From Nitrospirota bacterium (GTDB lineage: Bacteria > Nitrospirota > Nitrospiria > Nitrospirales > UBA8639): a DNA stretch of 17,219 bases. The notes below the pieces were generated by a model. The model worked only from the letters and a program-made list of their open reading frames with translations, had not been told where the DNA came from and did not search any database. This document shows, piece by piece, positions 7,460-14,746 of this stretch; positions within the stretch are counted from its first letter, which is position 1; every line of letters starts with the position of its first letter. The translations under genes were made by a program, and so were the position numbers. The DNA lies in the NCBI GenBank assembly GCA_029879555.1, contig JAOUQB010000017.1, forward strand, positions 1 through 17,219, given 5' to 3'.

Positions 7460-8308
7460 ATGGATGACAGTATGCCGGATACTGAACCACGTCCAGTTAC
7501 TGCGTTGGTCTTAGCTGGTGCGCGACCAGGTCGCGACGCCGTCGCTGAGGCGGCTGGTGTGCCAATAAAAGTATTGGCCATGGTGGGAGGAACGCCCATG
7601 GTGGCCAGTGTTTTGAGGATTCTCGAATCCTCATCCTTAGTGGCGAAACGCGTTTTGTGTGGACCTTCCTGGAAGGTTATCCAAGAGCAGGCCTTTTTAC
7701 AGGAACTCGTAGAAAAGAAAGAAATTGGGTGGCTCCCTCCACAACAAGGTCCAAGCTTGAGCGTGAAAGGGTTTTTGGAACAATTTCCAGAGGATCTGCC
7801 TCTTCTGGTGACGACCGCTGATCATGCGTTGTTGACGGTGGAGATGGTGGACTATTTTCTCAGAGAGGCTGGACGAGCACAGGTTGATGTTGCTGTTGCG
7901 TTGGTCCCCTATACCGTGGTGGCAGAGGCCTATCCTCAATCCAAGCGTACGGTGATCGGGTTTCGAGGTGGAGGGTATTGTGGGTGCAATTTATTTCTTC
8001 TTGGGAGTCCAAAAGCCCAGCGATTGGTAGAATTTTGGACACAGGTTGAGCGTGAGCGTAAGCGCCCGCTTCGATTGATTCGTCGCCTCGGATGGGTCAT
8101 GCTTCTTCGCTATATTTTGGGTTGGCTGTCGCTGTCTGATGCGCTGCTCGAACTGAGTCAACGCATGGGGATCTCCATTCAAGCCATCATGTTGCCGTTC
8201 CCTGAGGCGGCCATTGATGTCGATACGCCTGAAGACCTGGTTTTAGTGAAAGAGATTATTGAGAAACGAGAAATGACCCTGGAGAAGGGGAAGGTCGCAG
8301 GATCCTAA
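7460..8308 (+). CDS. MobA-like nucleotidyltransferase (NTP transferase domain)
   Basis: This 282-aa protein has a GT-A-like nucleotidyltransferase core. The N-terminal nucleotide loop is ALVLAGARPGRD (about 15-26), a metal-binding Asp lies in VTTADHALLT (Asp121), and DVDTPEDL (253-260) is the usual C-terminal motif of NTP transferases. It should couple an NTP to a phosphorylated small molecule, or recognise one, but the substrate cannot be read. The loop LAGARPGRD lacks the usual GGxSxRMG pattern, so it is a divergent member. It starts 15 bases after bCerS and is probably co-transcribed, suggesting a part in the head group of the sphingolipid. An ATG at 7472 is an alternative start. Confidence 0.72.
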   Translation: MDDSMPDTEPRPVTALVLAGARPGRDAVAEAAGVPIKVLAMVGGTPMVASVLRILESSSLVAKRVLCGPSWKVIQEQAFLQELVEKKEIGWLPPQQGPSLSVKGFLEQFPEDLPLLVTTADHALLTVEMVDYFLREAGRAQVDVAVALVPYTVVAEAYPQSKRTVIGFRGGGYCGCNLFLLGSPKAQRLVEFWTQVERERKRPLRLIRRLGWVMLLRYILGWLSLSDALLELSQRMGISIQAIMLPFPEAAIDVDTPEDLVLVKEIIEKREMTLEKGKVAGS

Positions 8309-8373
8309 GTCTTAGATATCGGAGGGGATTCGTCACTGAATGAAAGAAAGAATAGCGAGAAAATGAGTGGACA

Positions 8374-9108
8374 CTACGGTTTTGGGATATGCGGTTTGAG
8401 TCGTGTCTCAGCATAGTGGAGGTCTTCGGGGTTGTCGATCTCTGCCCAGGTTAATCCGTTAATCGATACTGTGGAGACATGGCCTTGTGTGGCAAGTTCG
8501 TCGATGAGAGATAAGTACCATTGTTTGAGGGATTCGGGTTGTCGAATACGCTGTTCGATGGTTGAACAAAACATTCGAGGGCCTTCGTCTTGGAAACGAA
8601 TCATGCCAATGGATTCACCGTTGACTTTTTCGAGTGCTAATTTTTTTCCAATCCTGAGAAGTTGGGTGCCTCGCACAATCACCTTCATGTCATCCGCATC
8701 ATACTGCGGTTTTTCATCGGTCACGAGGGTGATGGGGGCCGCTGGGGCTTGTAATACACGTTTAAGAATGGCTGTTTCAAACACGGTATCGCCATTGAGC
8801 AAGATGAAATCTTCCGTCATTTCATTTCTCGCTGTCCAACAACTGATAAGATTATCCGCCAATGCATAAAAGGGATTGTACAACGTGTGAATGGCATGAC
8901 GGCTGCTATGGGTGGCTAAGACCTGTTCCACGGTGGATGCCTCAAAGCCGACCACCACATGAATGGGGCGAATTCCTAACTTGATCAATTCATCGATTTG
9001 CCATTCCAAGATAGAGCGTCCATGGAGCGGAATGGTGCATTTAGGGCGGTCTTGAGTGAGCGGGAGTAACCGTTTGCCCTGTCCCGCACTGAGGATGATG
9101 GCTTTCAT
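8374..9108 (-). CDS. LicC-like sugar/alcohol-phosphate cytidylyltransferase
   Basis: This is a soluble nucleotidyltransferase of 244 aa. The N-terminal signature LSAGQGKRLLPLTQDRPKC (6-24) binds the NTP, YNPFYALADNLISCW (77-91) resembles the LicC/inositol-1-phosphate cytidylyltransferase region, LNGD (Asp107) should hold a metal ion, and WAEIDNPEDL (221-230) closes the active site. Relatives convert CTP plus phosphocholine or inositol-1-phosphate to the CDP-alcohol. With a CDP-alcohol phosphatidyltransferase nearby, it may supply the activated head group. It lies on the minus strand between two plus-strand blocks and is divergent from lptF, with 57 bases between the starts. The nucleotide and substrate are not certain; a GT-A sugar-1-phosphate enzyme is possible. 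Confidence 0.78.
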   Translation of the reverse strand: MKAIILSAGQGKRLLPLTQDRPKCTIPLHGRSILEWQIDELIKLGIRPIHVVVGFEASTVEQVLATHSSRHAIHTLYNPFYALADNLISCWTARNEMTEDFILLNGDTVFETAILKRVLQAPAAPITLVTDEKPQYDADDMKVIVRGTQLLRIGKKLALEKVNGESIGMIRFQDEGPRMFCSTIEQRIRQPESLKQWYLSLIDELATQGHVSTVSINGLTWAEIDNPEDLHYAETRLKPHIPKP

Positions 9109-9165
9109 GAAAAGATTAGTACCATCGGGTTTGGCAAATGTAAAGATGTTTCAGGAATCGGTGCA

Positions 9166-10233
9166 ATGTTAGATCGCTATCTCATTCGGGAAGTGCTTAA
9201 GCCTTCGATGTTGGTGTGCGGGCTGTTTATCGTCCTCTTTGCCGGATACAGTTGGATCGTCTTTTTAGCCCAAGCGGTGGATGCCCTTCTTTCCACCAGC
9301 ATGCTCTTGAAATTAATTGTGTTAAAGGTTGCCATTGCGCTAGAGGTCTTACTCCCTGTCTCGTTGTACTTTGGAGTGATTCTTGGTTTAGGGCGGTTGT
9401 ATGCGGATTCGGAGATGAAGGCGTTGTTGGCGGCTGGAGTGAGTCCTTATCGTGTGATGGGAGCGATTTTCCTACTGTCCGCCTGTGTGGCGATACTCGT
9501 CGGTGTCTTTTCATTGTATCTTCGCCCATTGGCCTATCAAGAGAGCTACCGTGTCAAAGCTCAAGCCGAAGCTGGATTGGGAATCAGTCATTTGGAGCCA
9601 GGACATTTTTATGATCGACGGGATGGTTCCCTGGTCCTTTTTGCTGAAGAAGTCGATCAACCGCAGCGCGAGTTAAAGCGGGTATTTGTGCAAAGTGAAA
9701 AAGGGGAAAAGTTGCGAATCATTTCTGCCAAAAAAGCTGGTGAACAATTTCATCCTGAAAGCGGGATGGCGATTCCGGTGGTTTTTGATGGGTTCGAATA
9801 CAAATTCACGCGAAATGGCCGTATGACCCATATGTCGCATTTTGAAAAATTATTCATTTATCCTGAAGAAGCCATTCAAGATTACCGACGGAAGGCCGTT
9901 CCAACCCTCGAGTTGGTGGAATCTGAAACGAAGCAGTATATTGCCGAATTTCAGTGGCGTTGTACAGCGCCCTTCTCGACTATTCTCTTGGGCTTGTTAG
10001 GTATTCCGTTGAGTCGATCATCCCCAAGAAAAGGCAAATATGCCAAAATATTCACCGCGACGATCCTCTTTGCGCTGTACTATTTTGTTGGATTGATGGT
10101 CAAAGCTTTGGTCGAGCAAGGAACGCTGCCGATTTTTCCCGGTCTGTGGTGGATAGTCATTGGATTAGGGATACTCGTGAGTGCTTTAGCCCTGATCCCT
10201 AAATTTTCATCGCGTCAACTTTTAGGCGCATGA
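9166..10233 (+). CDS. lptF: LptF-type permease (YjgP/YjgQ family)
   Basis: This 355-aa inner-membrane protein has the LptF/LptG plan: three N-terminal membrane spans (about 14-36, 47-76 and 96-118), a periplasmic beta-jellyroll domain (about 120-255) and three C-terminal spans (about 265-350). Family marks are RYLIREVLKP at the start, LPVSLYFGVILGLGRLYADS, the cytoplasmic coupling-helix segment EMKALLAAGVSP (83-94), and PLSRSSPRKGKYA. LptF and LptG with the ATPase LptB extract lipopolysaccharide from the inner membrane and pass it to a periplasmic bridge. No lptB, lptC or lptA is seen here. The gene sits among lipid head-group genes, so it may be the core Lpt permease or one specialised for sphingolipids. 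Confidence 0.85.
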   Translation: MLDRYLIREVLKPSMLVCGLFIVLFAGYSWIVFLAQAVDALLSTSMLLKLIVLKVAIALEVLLPVSLYFGVILGLGRLYADSEMKALLAAGVSPYRVMGAIFLLSACVAILVGVFSLYLRPLAYQESYRVKAQAEAGLGISHLEPGHFYDRRDGSLVLFAEEVDQPQRELKRVFVQSEKGEKLRIISAKKAGEQFHPESGMAIPVVFDGFEYKFTRNGRMTHMSHFEKLFIYPEEAIQDYRRKAVPTLELVESETKQYIAEFQWRCTAPFSTILLGLLGIPLSRSSPRKGKYAKIFTATILFALYYFVGLMVKALVEQGTLPIFPGLWWIVIGLGILVSALALIPKFSSRQLLGA

Positions 10234-10266
10234 ACGCTCAAGCTCAAGTCAAACACTCCATGGGCG

Positions 10267-10291
10267 TGGGCAGGTTTTGGTTTCCCGCCCA
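10267..10291 (+). terminator. Imperfect hairpin between lptF and lptG
   Basis: TGGGCAGG and CCCGCCCA can pair (7 of 8) around a 9-base loop. A T-rich stretch (ACTTTTCTT) begins only about 6 bases later. It could be an attenuator between lptF and lptG, but the spacing to the T-run is poor. Low confidence. Confidence 0.25.
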
Positions 10292-10334
10292 GAGAGACTT
10301 TTCTTAAAAGCCCAACTTGCCTGATCGTTTCACG

Positions 10335-11411
10335 ATGTCTATTCCTATTCTTTATCGGTACCTCTGGGGAAGTGTTATCAGAGGGTATTTGCCGGTCATC
10401 GCTATCCTGTTAGCCCTATTTAGTTTATTTGCGTTTGTTGAAGAGGTCGACGAAGTGGGCAATGGACGTTATACCTTTTGGGCGGCAGGGGAATACGTTC
10501 TCCTGACCCTGCCAGAACGGTTTGTGGTGTTATCACCGTTTATCGCGTTACTGGGTAGCATTATGGCCTTGGGGGGGTTGGCGAATGGTCGGGAGCTTTT
10601 GGCGATGCAGGCTGCAGGTTTCTCTCATTACCAAATAGCTTGGGCCGTCATGCAAGTGGGAATCGTCTTTATGGTGACGGTGGCCTGCTTGGAAGAATAT
10701 GTCACCCCCGTTTTGGATCAGAATGCGCATATTTCACGGTCCTTAGCGCTGTCCAACTCCCATGTCTATCAGGGGAAACAAGGGCTATGGTTTCAAGAAG
10801 GCAACCGCTATATTCGGATTAAAACGTTGAAGTATGGTGAAATTCCTCAAAAAATAGATATTTTTGAATTCAATGCCAATGGCGAAATGACAGCGTACCT
10901 GTATGTGGAAGAAGCCGACGTTCAGAATCCTGGTACGTGGGTGTTGAAAAATATTCAGAAGAAAGTCATTGATGGTTTTCGTGTCACTGAAGAGGTGGTA
11001 CCGAGTCTCGTGTGGGATTCCCCTTTGAATCGAGAAGAAATGCGACTATTAACCCTTCCGGCTTCCTCTCTCGCCCCATCGGATCTTTTTCGTTATATTG
11101 AAATCCTTCAACGGAAAAAACAGAATGTTCTGAGATATGAGTTGGCCTTTTGGGAAAAAATATTTATGCCGTTAAAGACGGGATTGATGATTCTGCTGGC
11201 GTTGCCGTTTGCCTTTGGCCCCTTGAGAAGTAGCTCAGCGGGCAAGCGAATTATGCTAGGGGGGTTGGTTGGGATTGGCTATTATCTGACAACAGAAATA
11301 TTGGAAAATTTAGGGATCTTATTAGGCGCCTCAGCCTTCCTCACCACCATCATCCCCTTTCTCGGCATTGTTCTGGCTACGGCCATTCTATGGTGGGTGT
11401 ACTTTTCATGA
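10335..11411 (+). CDS. lptG: LptG-type permease (YjgP/YjgQ family)
   Basis: This is the partner permease of LptF, 358 aa from the ATG at 10335. It begins ILYRYLWGSVIRGYLPV, shows three N-terminal membrane spans, the coupling segment NGRELLAMQAAGFS, a periplasmic domain with GLWFQEGNRYIRI, and the C-terminal block RYELAFWEKIFMPL followed by spans ending WWVYFS. This pattern fits LptG rather than LptF. A TTG 18 bases upstream in frame is a less likely start. It is about 100 bases after lptF and 49 bases before the CDP-alcohol phosphatidyltransferase start, so co-transcription is plausible. Function: release of a lipid from the inner membrane for export. Whether the cargo is lipopolysaccharide or a sphingolipid is not shown by the sequence. 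Confidence 0.83.
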   Translation: MSIPILYRYLWGSVIRGYLPVIAILLALFSLFAFVEEVDEVGNGRYTFWAAGEYVLLTLPERFVVLSPFIALLGSIMALGGLANGRELLAMQAAGFSHYQIAWAVMQVGIVFMVTVACLEEYVTPVLDQNAHISRSLALSNSHVYQGKQGLWFQEGNRYIRIKTLKYGEIPQKIDIFEFNANGEMTAYLYVEEADVQNPGTWVLKNIQKKVIDGFRVTEEVVPSLVWDSPLNREEMRLLTLPASSLAPSDLFRYIEILQRKKQNVLRYELAFWEKIFMPLKTGLMILLALPFAFGPLRSSSAGKRIMLGGLVGIGYYLTTEILENLGILLGASAFLTTIIPFLGIVLATAILWWVYFS

Positions 11412-11460
11412 TGGAGAAAACCTAGATGTACCATTACTTTATAAAGGGACGATCATTCGG

Positions 11461-12672
11461 ATGAAGCGCATGTATTGGTCTCTATGTCGGGAGTCGGACA
11501 TTCGATTGTGGGGGTTGACCTCTCGCGAACGGTTGGAGCGAATGCTGAATCGGATTGGCCCTCATGCGGGGTGGGCTGATGTTCAAAATGTGCCTGCCGG
11601 AAGTTCCGTCCTCATCACCCGTGGAGATTTTATTTTCGATGAGCGGGTGTTACGCAGTTTAACGAAGGAAGAGAACGTGATTTTAGAGATGGGTCAAGGC
11701 CAAGCCCTTGTCCCTGTTGCCGCGCATGTGGAGGCCTCCGTGGCTCCGGCAGTTATGCAAAGTATGGAAGCGGGGCAGTTTGCCGAAATTCCCAATCTAA
11801 GAAGAGTGACATTAGAAGATCTGTCCGGCTCCTTTTCGAATGAATTGCGAAAGGCCGATCATCCCTACGTGTTGCCCATACGTGAAGACAATCGAGTCGC
11901 CTTGGAACAACATTTGTTTTCAGGATCGTATAAAGGGGTGACGGATTTCATCACCAAATTCTGGTGGCCGGCACCGGCACAACGGGTCACTCGCTGGTGT
12001 ACCTTATCAGGGATTTCCCCTAACCAGGTGACAACGCTGAGTTTGGCTCTGGTGATTCTGGCGGGAATTCTTTTTTGTTACGGGCATTTTGCTCTTGGTC
12101 TGGCTTTGGGGTGGGTCATGACTTTTCTCGATACGGTAGATGGAAAATTGGCCAGAGTCACGGTCACATCCACGAAATTGGGGAATGTTTTTGACCATGG
12201 CATTGATCTGATTCACCCACCGCTCTGGTACCTGGCGTGGGGAGTGGGCCTCCTTTCCTTTGCTCCATTGGTGTTGGAGGTGACCTTGGTGACCACCTGT
12301 TGGGTGATCGTGATCGGGTATATTTTTGGCCGAATCGTTGAGGGCATATTTCAGTGGTGGTTGGGAGGATTTGTCATTTTTTGTTGGAAGCCGTTTGACT
12401 CCTATTTTCGACTCATTACCGCACGGCGAAACCCGAATATGATTTTTCTTACGGGCAGTGTTCTGATTGGGCGACCAGATCTTGGTTTAGAAGCGGTGGC
12501 CATCTGGACTGTTGTTTCTACATTGATTTTGTTAGGAAGGCTAGCCATGGCTGGGCTGGAAAAGAGCACGACAGGGTCACTCACCTCCTGGTTGGCTGAG
12601 ATTGACCCAGTGAATGGGCGAGATGCTTTGGCTGTGCGATTGTTTACCAATCCTCCGGCCACCATTAAGTAA
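11461..12672 (+). CDS. CDP-alcohol phosphatidyltransferase with degenerate nucleotidyltransferase-like N-terminus
   Basis: This is a membrane enzyme of 403 aa from ATG 11461. The complete CDP-alcohol phosphatidyltransferase motif D-x2-DG-x2-AR-x8-G-x3-D-x3-D is present: Asp224, Asp227, Gly228, Ala231, Arg232, Gly241, Asp245, Asp249. It is followed by several membrane spans to the C-terminus. The first 150 residues are soluble and resemble the tail of a nucleotidyltransferase domain (RGDFIFDER at 54-62), as in the fused inositol-phosphate cytidylyltransferase/transferase enzymes, but no nucleotide-binding GxG loop is visible. It should transfer a phospho-alcohol between a CDP-linked donor and an acceptor alcohol. 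In this cluster either CDP-ceramide or a CDP-head group could be the donor. The frame is also open from 11368, overlapping lptG by 44 bases; I prefer 11461, with an AGGGA about 12 bases upstream. Confidence 0.85.
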   Translation: MKRMYWSLCRESDIRLWGLTSRERLERMLNRIGPHAGWADVQNVPAGSSVLITRGDFIFDERVLRSLTKEENVILEMGQGQALVPVAAHVEASVAPAVMQSMEAGQFAEIPNLRRVTLEDLSGSFSNELRKADHPYVLPIREDNRVALEQHLFSGSYKGVTDFITKFWWPAPAQRVTRWCTLSGISPNQVTTLSLALVILAGILFCYGHFALGLALGWVMTFLDTVDGKLARVTVTSTKLGNVFDHGIDLIHPPLWYLAWGVGLLSFAPLVLEVTLVTTCWVIVIGYIFGRIVEGIFQWWLGGFVIFCWKPFDSYFRLITARRNPNMIFLTGSVLIGRPDLGLEAVAIWTVVSTLILLGRLAMAGLEKSTTGSLTSWLAEIDPVNGRDALAVRLFTNPPATIK

Positions 12673-12822
12673 AAAGGGAGAAGTGGAAAGTAAGGAGTAA
12701 CGAGTAAGAAAGCAGAAAAGTCTTTCTGTTTCTGCCTCTGTGGCTTCTCGCTTATTTTGAGGCGCTTCTCATTTCTTTTTCTTTTGCTACTCACTCCTCA
12801 CTTTTCACTTCTTACTTCTTTT
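12673..12822. repeat. Polypurine/polypyrimidine imperfect inverted repeat
   Basis: The 150 bases between the CDP-alcohol transferase stop and the kinase start are strongly strand-biased. The left half (12673-12720) is purine-rich with units such as AGAAGTGGAAAGTAAGGAGT. The right half (about 12773-12822) is pyrimidine-rich, and its reverse complement reads AGAAGTGAAAAGTGAGGAGT. These are arms of an imperfect inverted repeat made of GT(A/G)AGGAGT-like units. A smaller hairpin, with stem CAGAAA/TTTCTG and loop AGTC, lies at its centre (12713-12728). The kinase start follows the pyrimidine arm directly and therefore lacks a Shine-Dalgarno sequence. Confidence 0.6.
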
Positions 12823-12825
12823 CAG

Positions 12826-13791
12826 ATGCGTGTCGGACTTCTCCATAATCCGCTAAGTGGACGGAATAGACGCAATCCCGCTCTTATTCGGGACATCCTG
12901 GTTGGGTATCCAGAAGTTCTCTGCGCTGAGGTCAACACGCCTGCCGATATTCTCGAAGCCCTCAAGGGCTTTGCCCAACGGGACATTGATTGTGTGGCGA
13001 TCACAGGCGGTGATGGGACCATTCAGGCGGCGATGGGAGCCTTGTTTAATCATCGTCCGTTTTCCACTATGCCTTCGCTCGCGCTCCTGCCGGCAGGAAC
13101 AGCCAATTTGATGGCTGGCGATGTGGGCTTAGGACGGTTCGAGGAGAAAACGCTGGATCAGTTTTTCACCCAAGCCCGAACAGGGCACGCCAAACTCCTG
13201 TTTGAATCACGCCCGATTCTTCGTGTCTGTTTTCCGGAGGAACGAGCGCCGCTTCTTGGAATGTTTTTCGGGGCAGGTGCCATTTACCATGGCACGAAAA
13301 TGGGTCTGGAAACCAAGCAGTCGATCGGGCGTTTAGGGGAATGGGGTGCCGGGCTCATTATGCTAAAATTCTTAGTAGCGTTGGCCACGGGTTCTCGAAA
13401 GGGATTGAATCCGATCTCCGTACGTGTGACTGCGGGAGAGGCGGATCCTCAGGAACAGGAATATTTAGTGGTGATGGTGACCACGTTAGATCGCTTATTC
13501 TTAGGCATGAAGCCGTTTTGGAGTACGAATTCAGGGCCTTTACGTTTTACCAGCTTGCGTGTCCCCTATCGCCATTTATGGCGTGTGTTGCCAGCGGTGC
13601 TTCGTGGAGCATCGCATCCCTTGGCGACAAAAGACCATGGGTATGTGAGTGACAACCTCTCGGAAATACGCTTGAGTTTTGACAGCGGTTTTGTCTTAGA
13701 TGGAGAAGTCTATACCTCCTCTAAACCTCAAGAACCACTGGTCCTCGATTCCCCAGGGCAGCTGTCTTTTGTGCGATTACCAGCTGAATAA
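12826..13791 (+). CDS. LCB5/diacylglycerol kinase-family lipid kinase, candidate ceramide kinase
   Basis: This is a lipid kinase of 321 aa. The nucleotide-binding and catalytic pattern of the DAGK catalytic domain is clear: NPLSGRNRR (8-16), ITGGDGTI with GGDGT at 61-65, LLPAGTANLMAGDVGL (87-102) and the catalytic DGE at 292-294. The family includes diacylglycerol, sphingosine and ceramide kinases; bacterial ceramide kinase of Caulobacter belongs to it. In a ceramide cluster, ATP-dependent formation of ceramide-1-phosphate is the likeliest role, but diacylglycerol kinase activity cannot be excluded. The ATG at 12826 begins the conserved MRVGLLHNP. An upstream in-frame TTG at 12757 would add a hydrophobic tail read from the pyrimidine repeat, which I reject. 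The 3' end overlaps the start of the next gene. Confidence 0.84.
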   Translation: MRVGLLHNPLSGRNRRNPALIRDILVGYPEVLCAEVNTPADILEALKGFAQRDIDCVAITGGDGTIQAAMGALFNHRPFSTMPSLALLPAGTANLMAGDVGLGRFEEKTLDQFFTQARTGHAKLLFESRPILRVCFPEERAPLLGMFFGAGAIYHGTKMGLETKQSIGRLGEWGAGLIMLKFLVALATGSRKGLNPISVRVTAGEADPQEQEYLVVMVTTLDRLFLGMKPFWSTNSGPLRFTSLRVPYRHLWRVLPAVLRGASHPLATKDHGYVSDNLSEIRLSFDSGFVLDGEVYTSSKPQEPLVLDSPGQLSFVRLPAE

Positions 13792-14746
13792 TCATGCCTC
13801 TTTCCCAGGAAATGTTGAGGATCGTCGGTCAGCCAAGTCGTCAACCTATTCTTCTTCCATTCAGGCTGTAGGACAATTTCTCGCCAACAAATATGGTCAG
13901 GCCGTTCAGGGCATCCTCCTCTATGGCTCCTGCTTACGGGCGGGCACCGATCAAGATGGATTGGTGGATTGTTATGTGTTGGTGGATCGGTATTTCGCCG
14001 TGTATCCGTCAACGTGGCTGGCGCGTGTGAACCACTGGCTCCCCCCCAATGTGTTTTATGGAGAAGTTCCCGTCGACGGACGCACCGTGCGGATGAAATA
14101 TGCGGTCTTGTCGTTAGAGGATTTTGAGCGAAGTGTCACACCCAAGTGGTTTCATTCCTATTTTTGGGGCCGGTTCGCACAACCGACGGCCGTGATGGCC
14201 TGTCCGAGCCAAGCGATGACACAACGGATTATCGAAGGCTTGGGGAACGCGGTGGTCACCTTTTTGGGAAATGTGGTTCCCCAGATGCCGCCGAAATTTT
14301 CTGCAAAAGATGTCTGGAGTGTTGGCTTGGGACTTAGCTATGGCGCGGAATTACGTGCTGAATCGAAAGGGCGCGTCTCAACCTTGTGGGACAGTAATCA
14401 AGCCTATTATGAACAAGCTGCCCATGCCGCGGTTTCGGCGCATTTTCCCAAAGTGCAGGTCATTCAAAAAAATGGCATCACTTGGTATGAGATGGAACCT
14501 TCGAGATGGAGTGCCACCAGAAATCGAATGGCTTGGGCTGTTCGAAAAATTCAGGGAAAGTTCTTGTCGATTTTGCGCCTGATGAAGGCGGCGTTTACAT
14601 TCAGCGGGGGCGCCGATTATCTCATTTGGAAAATTGAGCGGCATTCCGGGGTAAAAGTAGAGTTGACTCCCGCCCAACGGAAGCATCCCATTTGGGCTGG
14701 CCTCACCACATTCTGGCGTCTCTATCGCCAAGGGGCCTTCCGATAA
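13769..14746 (+). CDS. Tam41-like nucleotidyltransferase, candidate CTP:lipid-phosphate cytidylyltransferase
   Basis: This protein of about 325 aa carries in order several landmarks that I recognise from mitochondrial Tam41 (CDP-diacylglycerol synthase). These are ILLYGSCLR with Gly53-Ser54 and the acidic DGLVD (Asp63, Asp67); MKYAVLSLEDF (about 109-119); SYFWGRFAQPTAVM (about 130-143), resembling the Tam41 GRLxKPV block; GLSYGAELRAE (188-198); NQAYYEQ (about 210-216); and a C-terminal LSILRLMKAAFTFSGGADYL similar to the Tam41 tail. Tam41 makes CDP-diacylglycerol from CTP and phosphatidate. Directly after a ceramide-kinase candidate and near a CDP-alcohol transferase, this copy could make CDP-ceramide. 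The TTG at 13769 overlaps the kinase by 23 bases; an ATG at 13700 would overlap by 92. I made the assignment from memory, without an alignment search. Confidence 0.68.
   Translation: MCDYQLNNHASFPGNVEDRRSAKSSTYSSSIQAVGQFLANKYGQAVQGILLYGSCLRAGTDQDGLVDCYVLVDRYFAVYPSTWLARVNHWLPPNVFYGEVPVDGRTVRMKYAVLSLEDFERSVTPKWFHSYFWGRFAQPTAVMACPSQAMTQRIIEGLGNAVVTFLGNVVPQMPPKFSAKDVWSVGLGLSYGAELRAESKGRVSTLWDSNQAYYEQAAHAAVSAHFPKVQVIQKNGITWYEMEPSRWSATRNRMAWAVRKIQGKFLSILRLMKAAFTFSGGADYLIWKIERHSGVKVELTPAQRKHPIWAGLTTFWRLYRQGAFR

Noticed and set aside
8432..8869. 145-codon plus-strand frame opposite the LicC-like gene
   Set aside because: Fully antisense to a gene with clear nucleotidyltransferase motifs; serine-rich shadow frame.
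9109..9165. Possible sigma-54 site (TTTGGCAAATGTAAAG) before lptF
   Set aside because: It has GG but lacks the TTGC element at the required spacing.
12402..12794. 130-codon minus-strand frame
   Set aside because: Antisense to the CDP-alcohol transferase and the purine repeat; its Lys/Arg-rich start comes from the low-complexity pyrimidine tract.
12757..12825. Upstream TTG extension of the lipid kinase, giving a hydrophobic N-terminus that looks like a signal peptide
   Set aside because: The hydrophobic residues come from translating the pyrimidine repeat; the conserved kinase N-terminus begins at ATG 12826.
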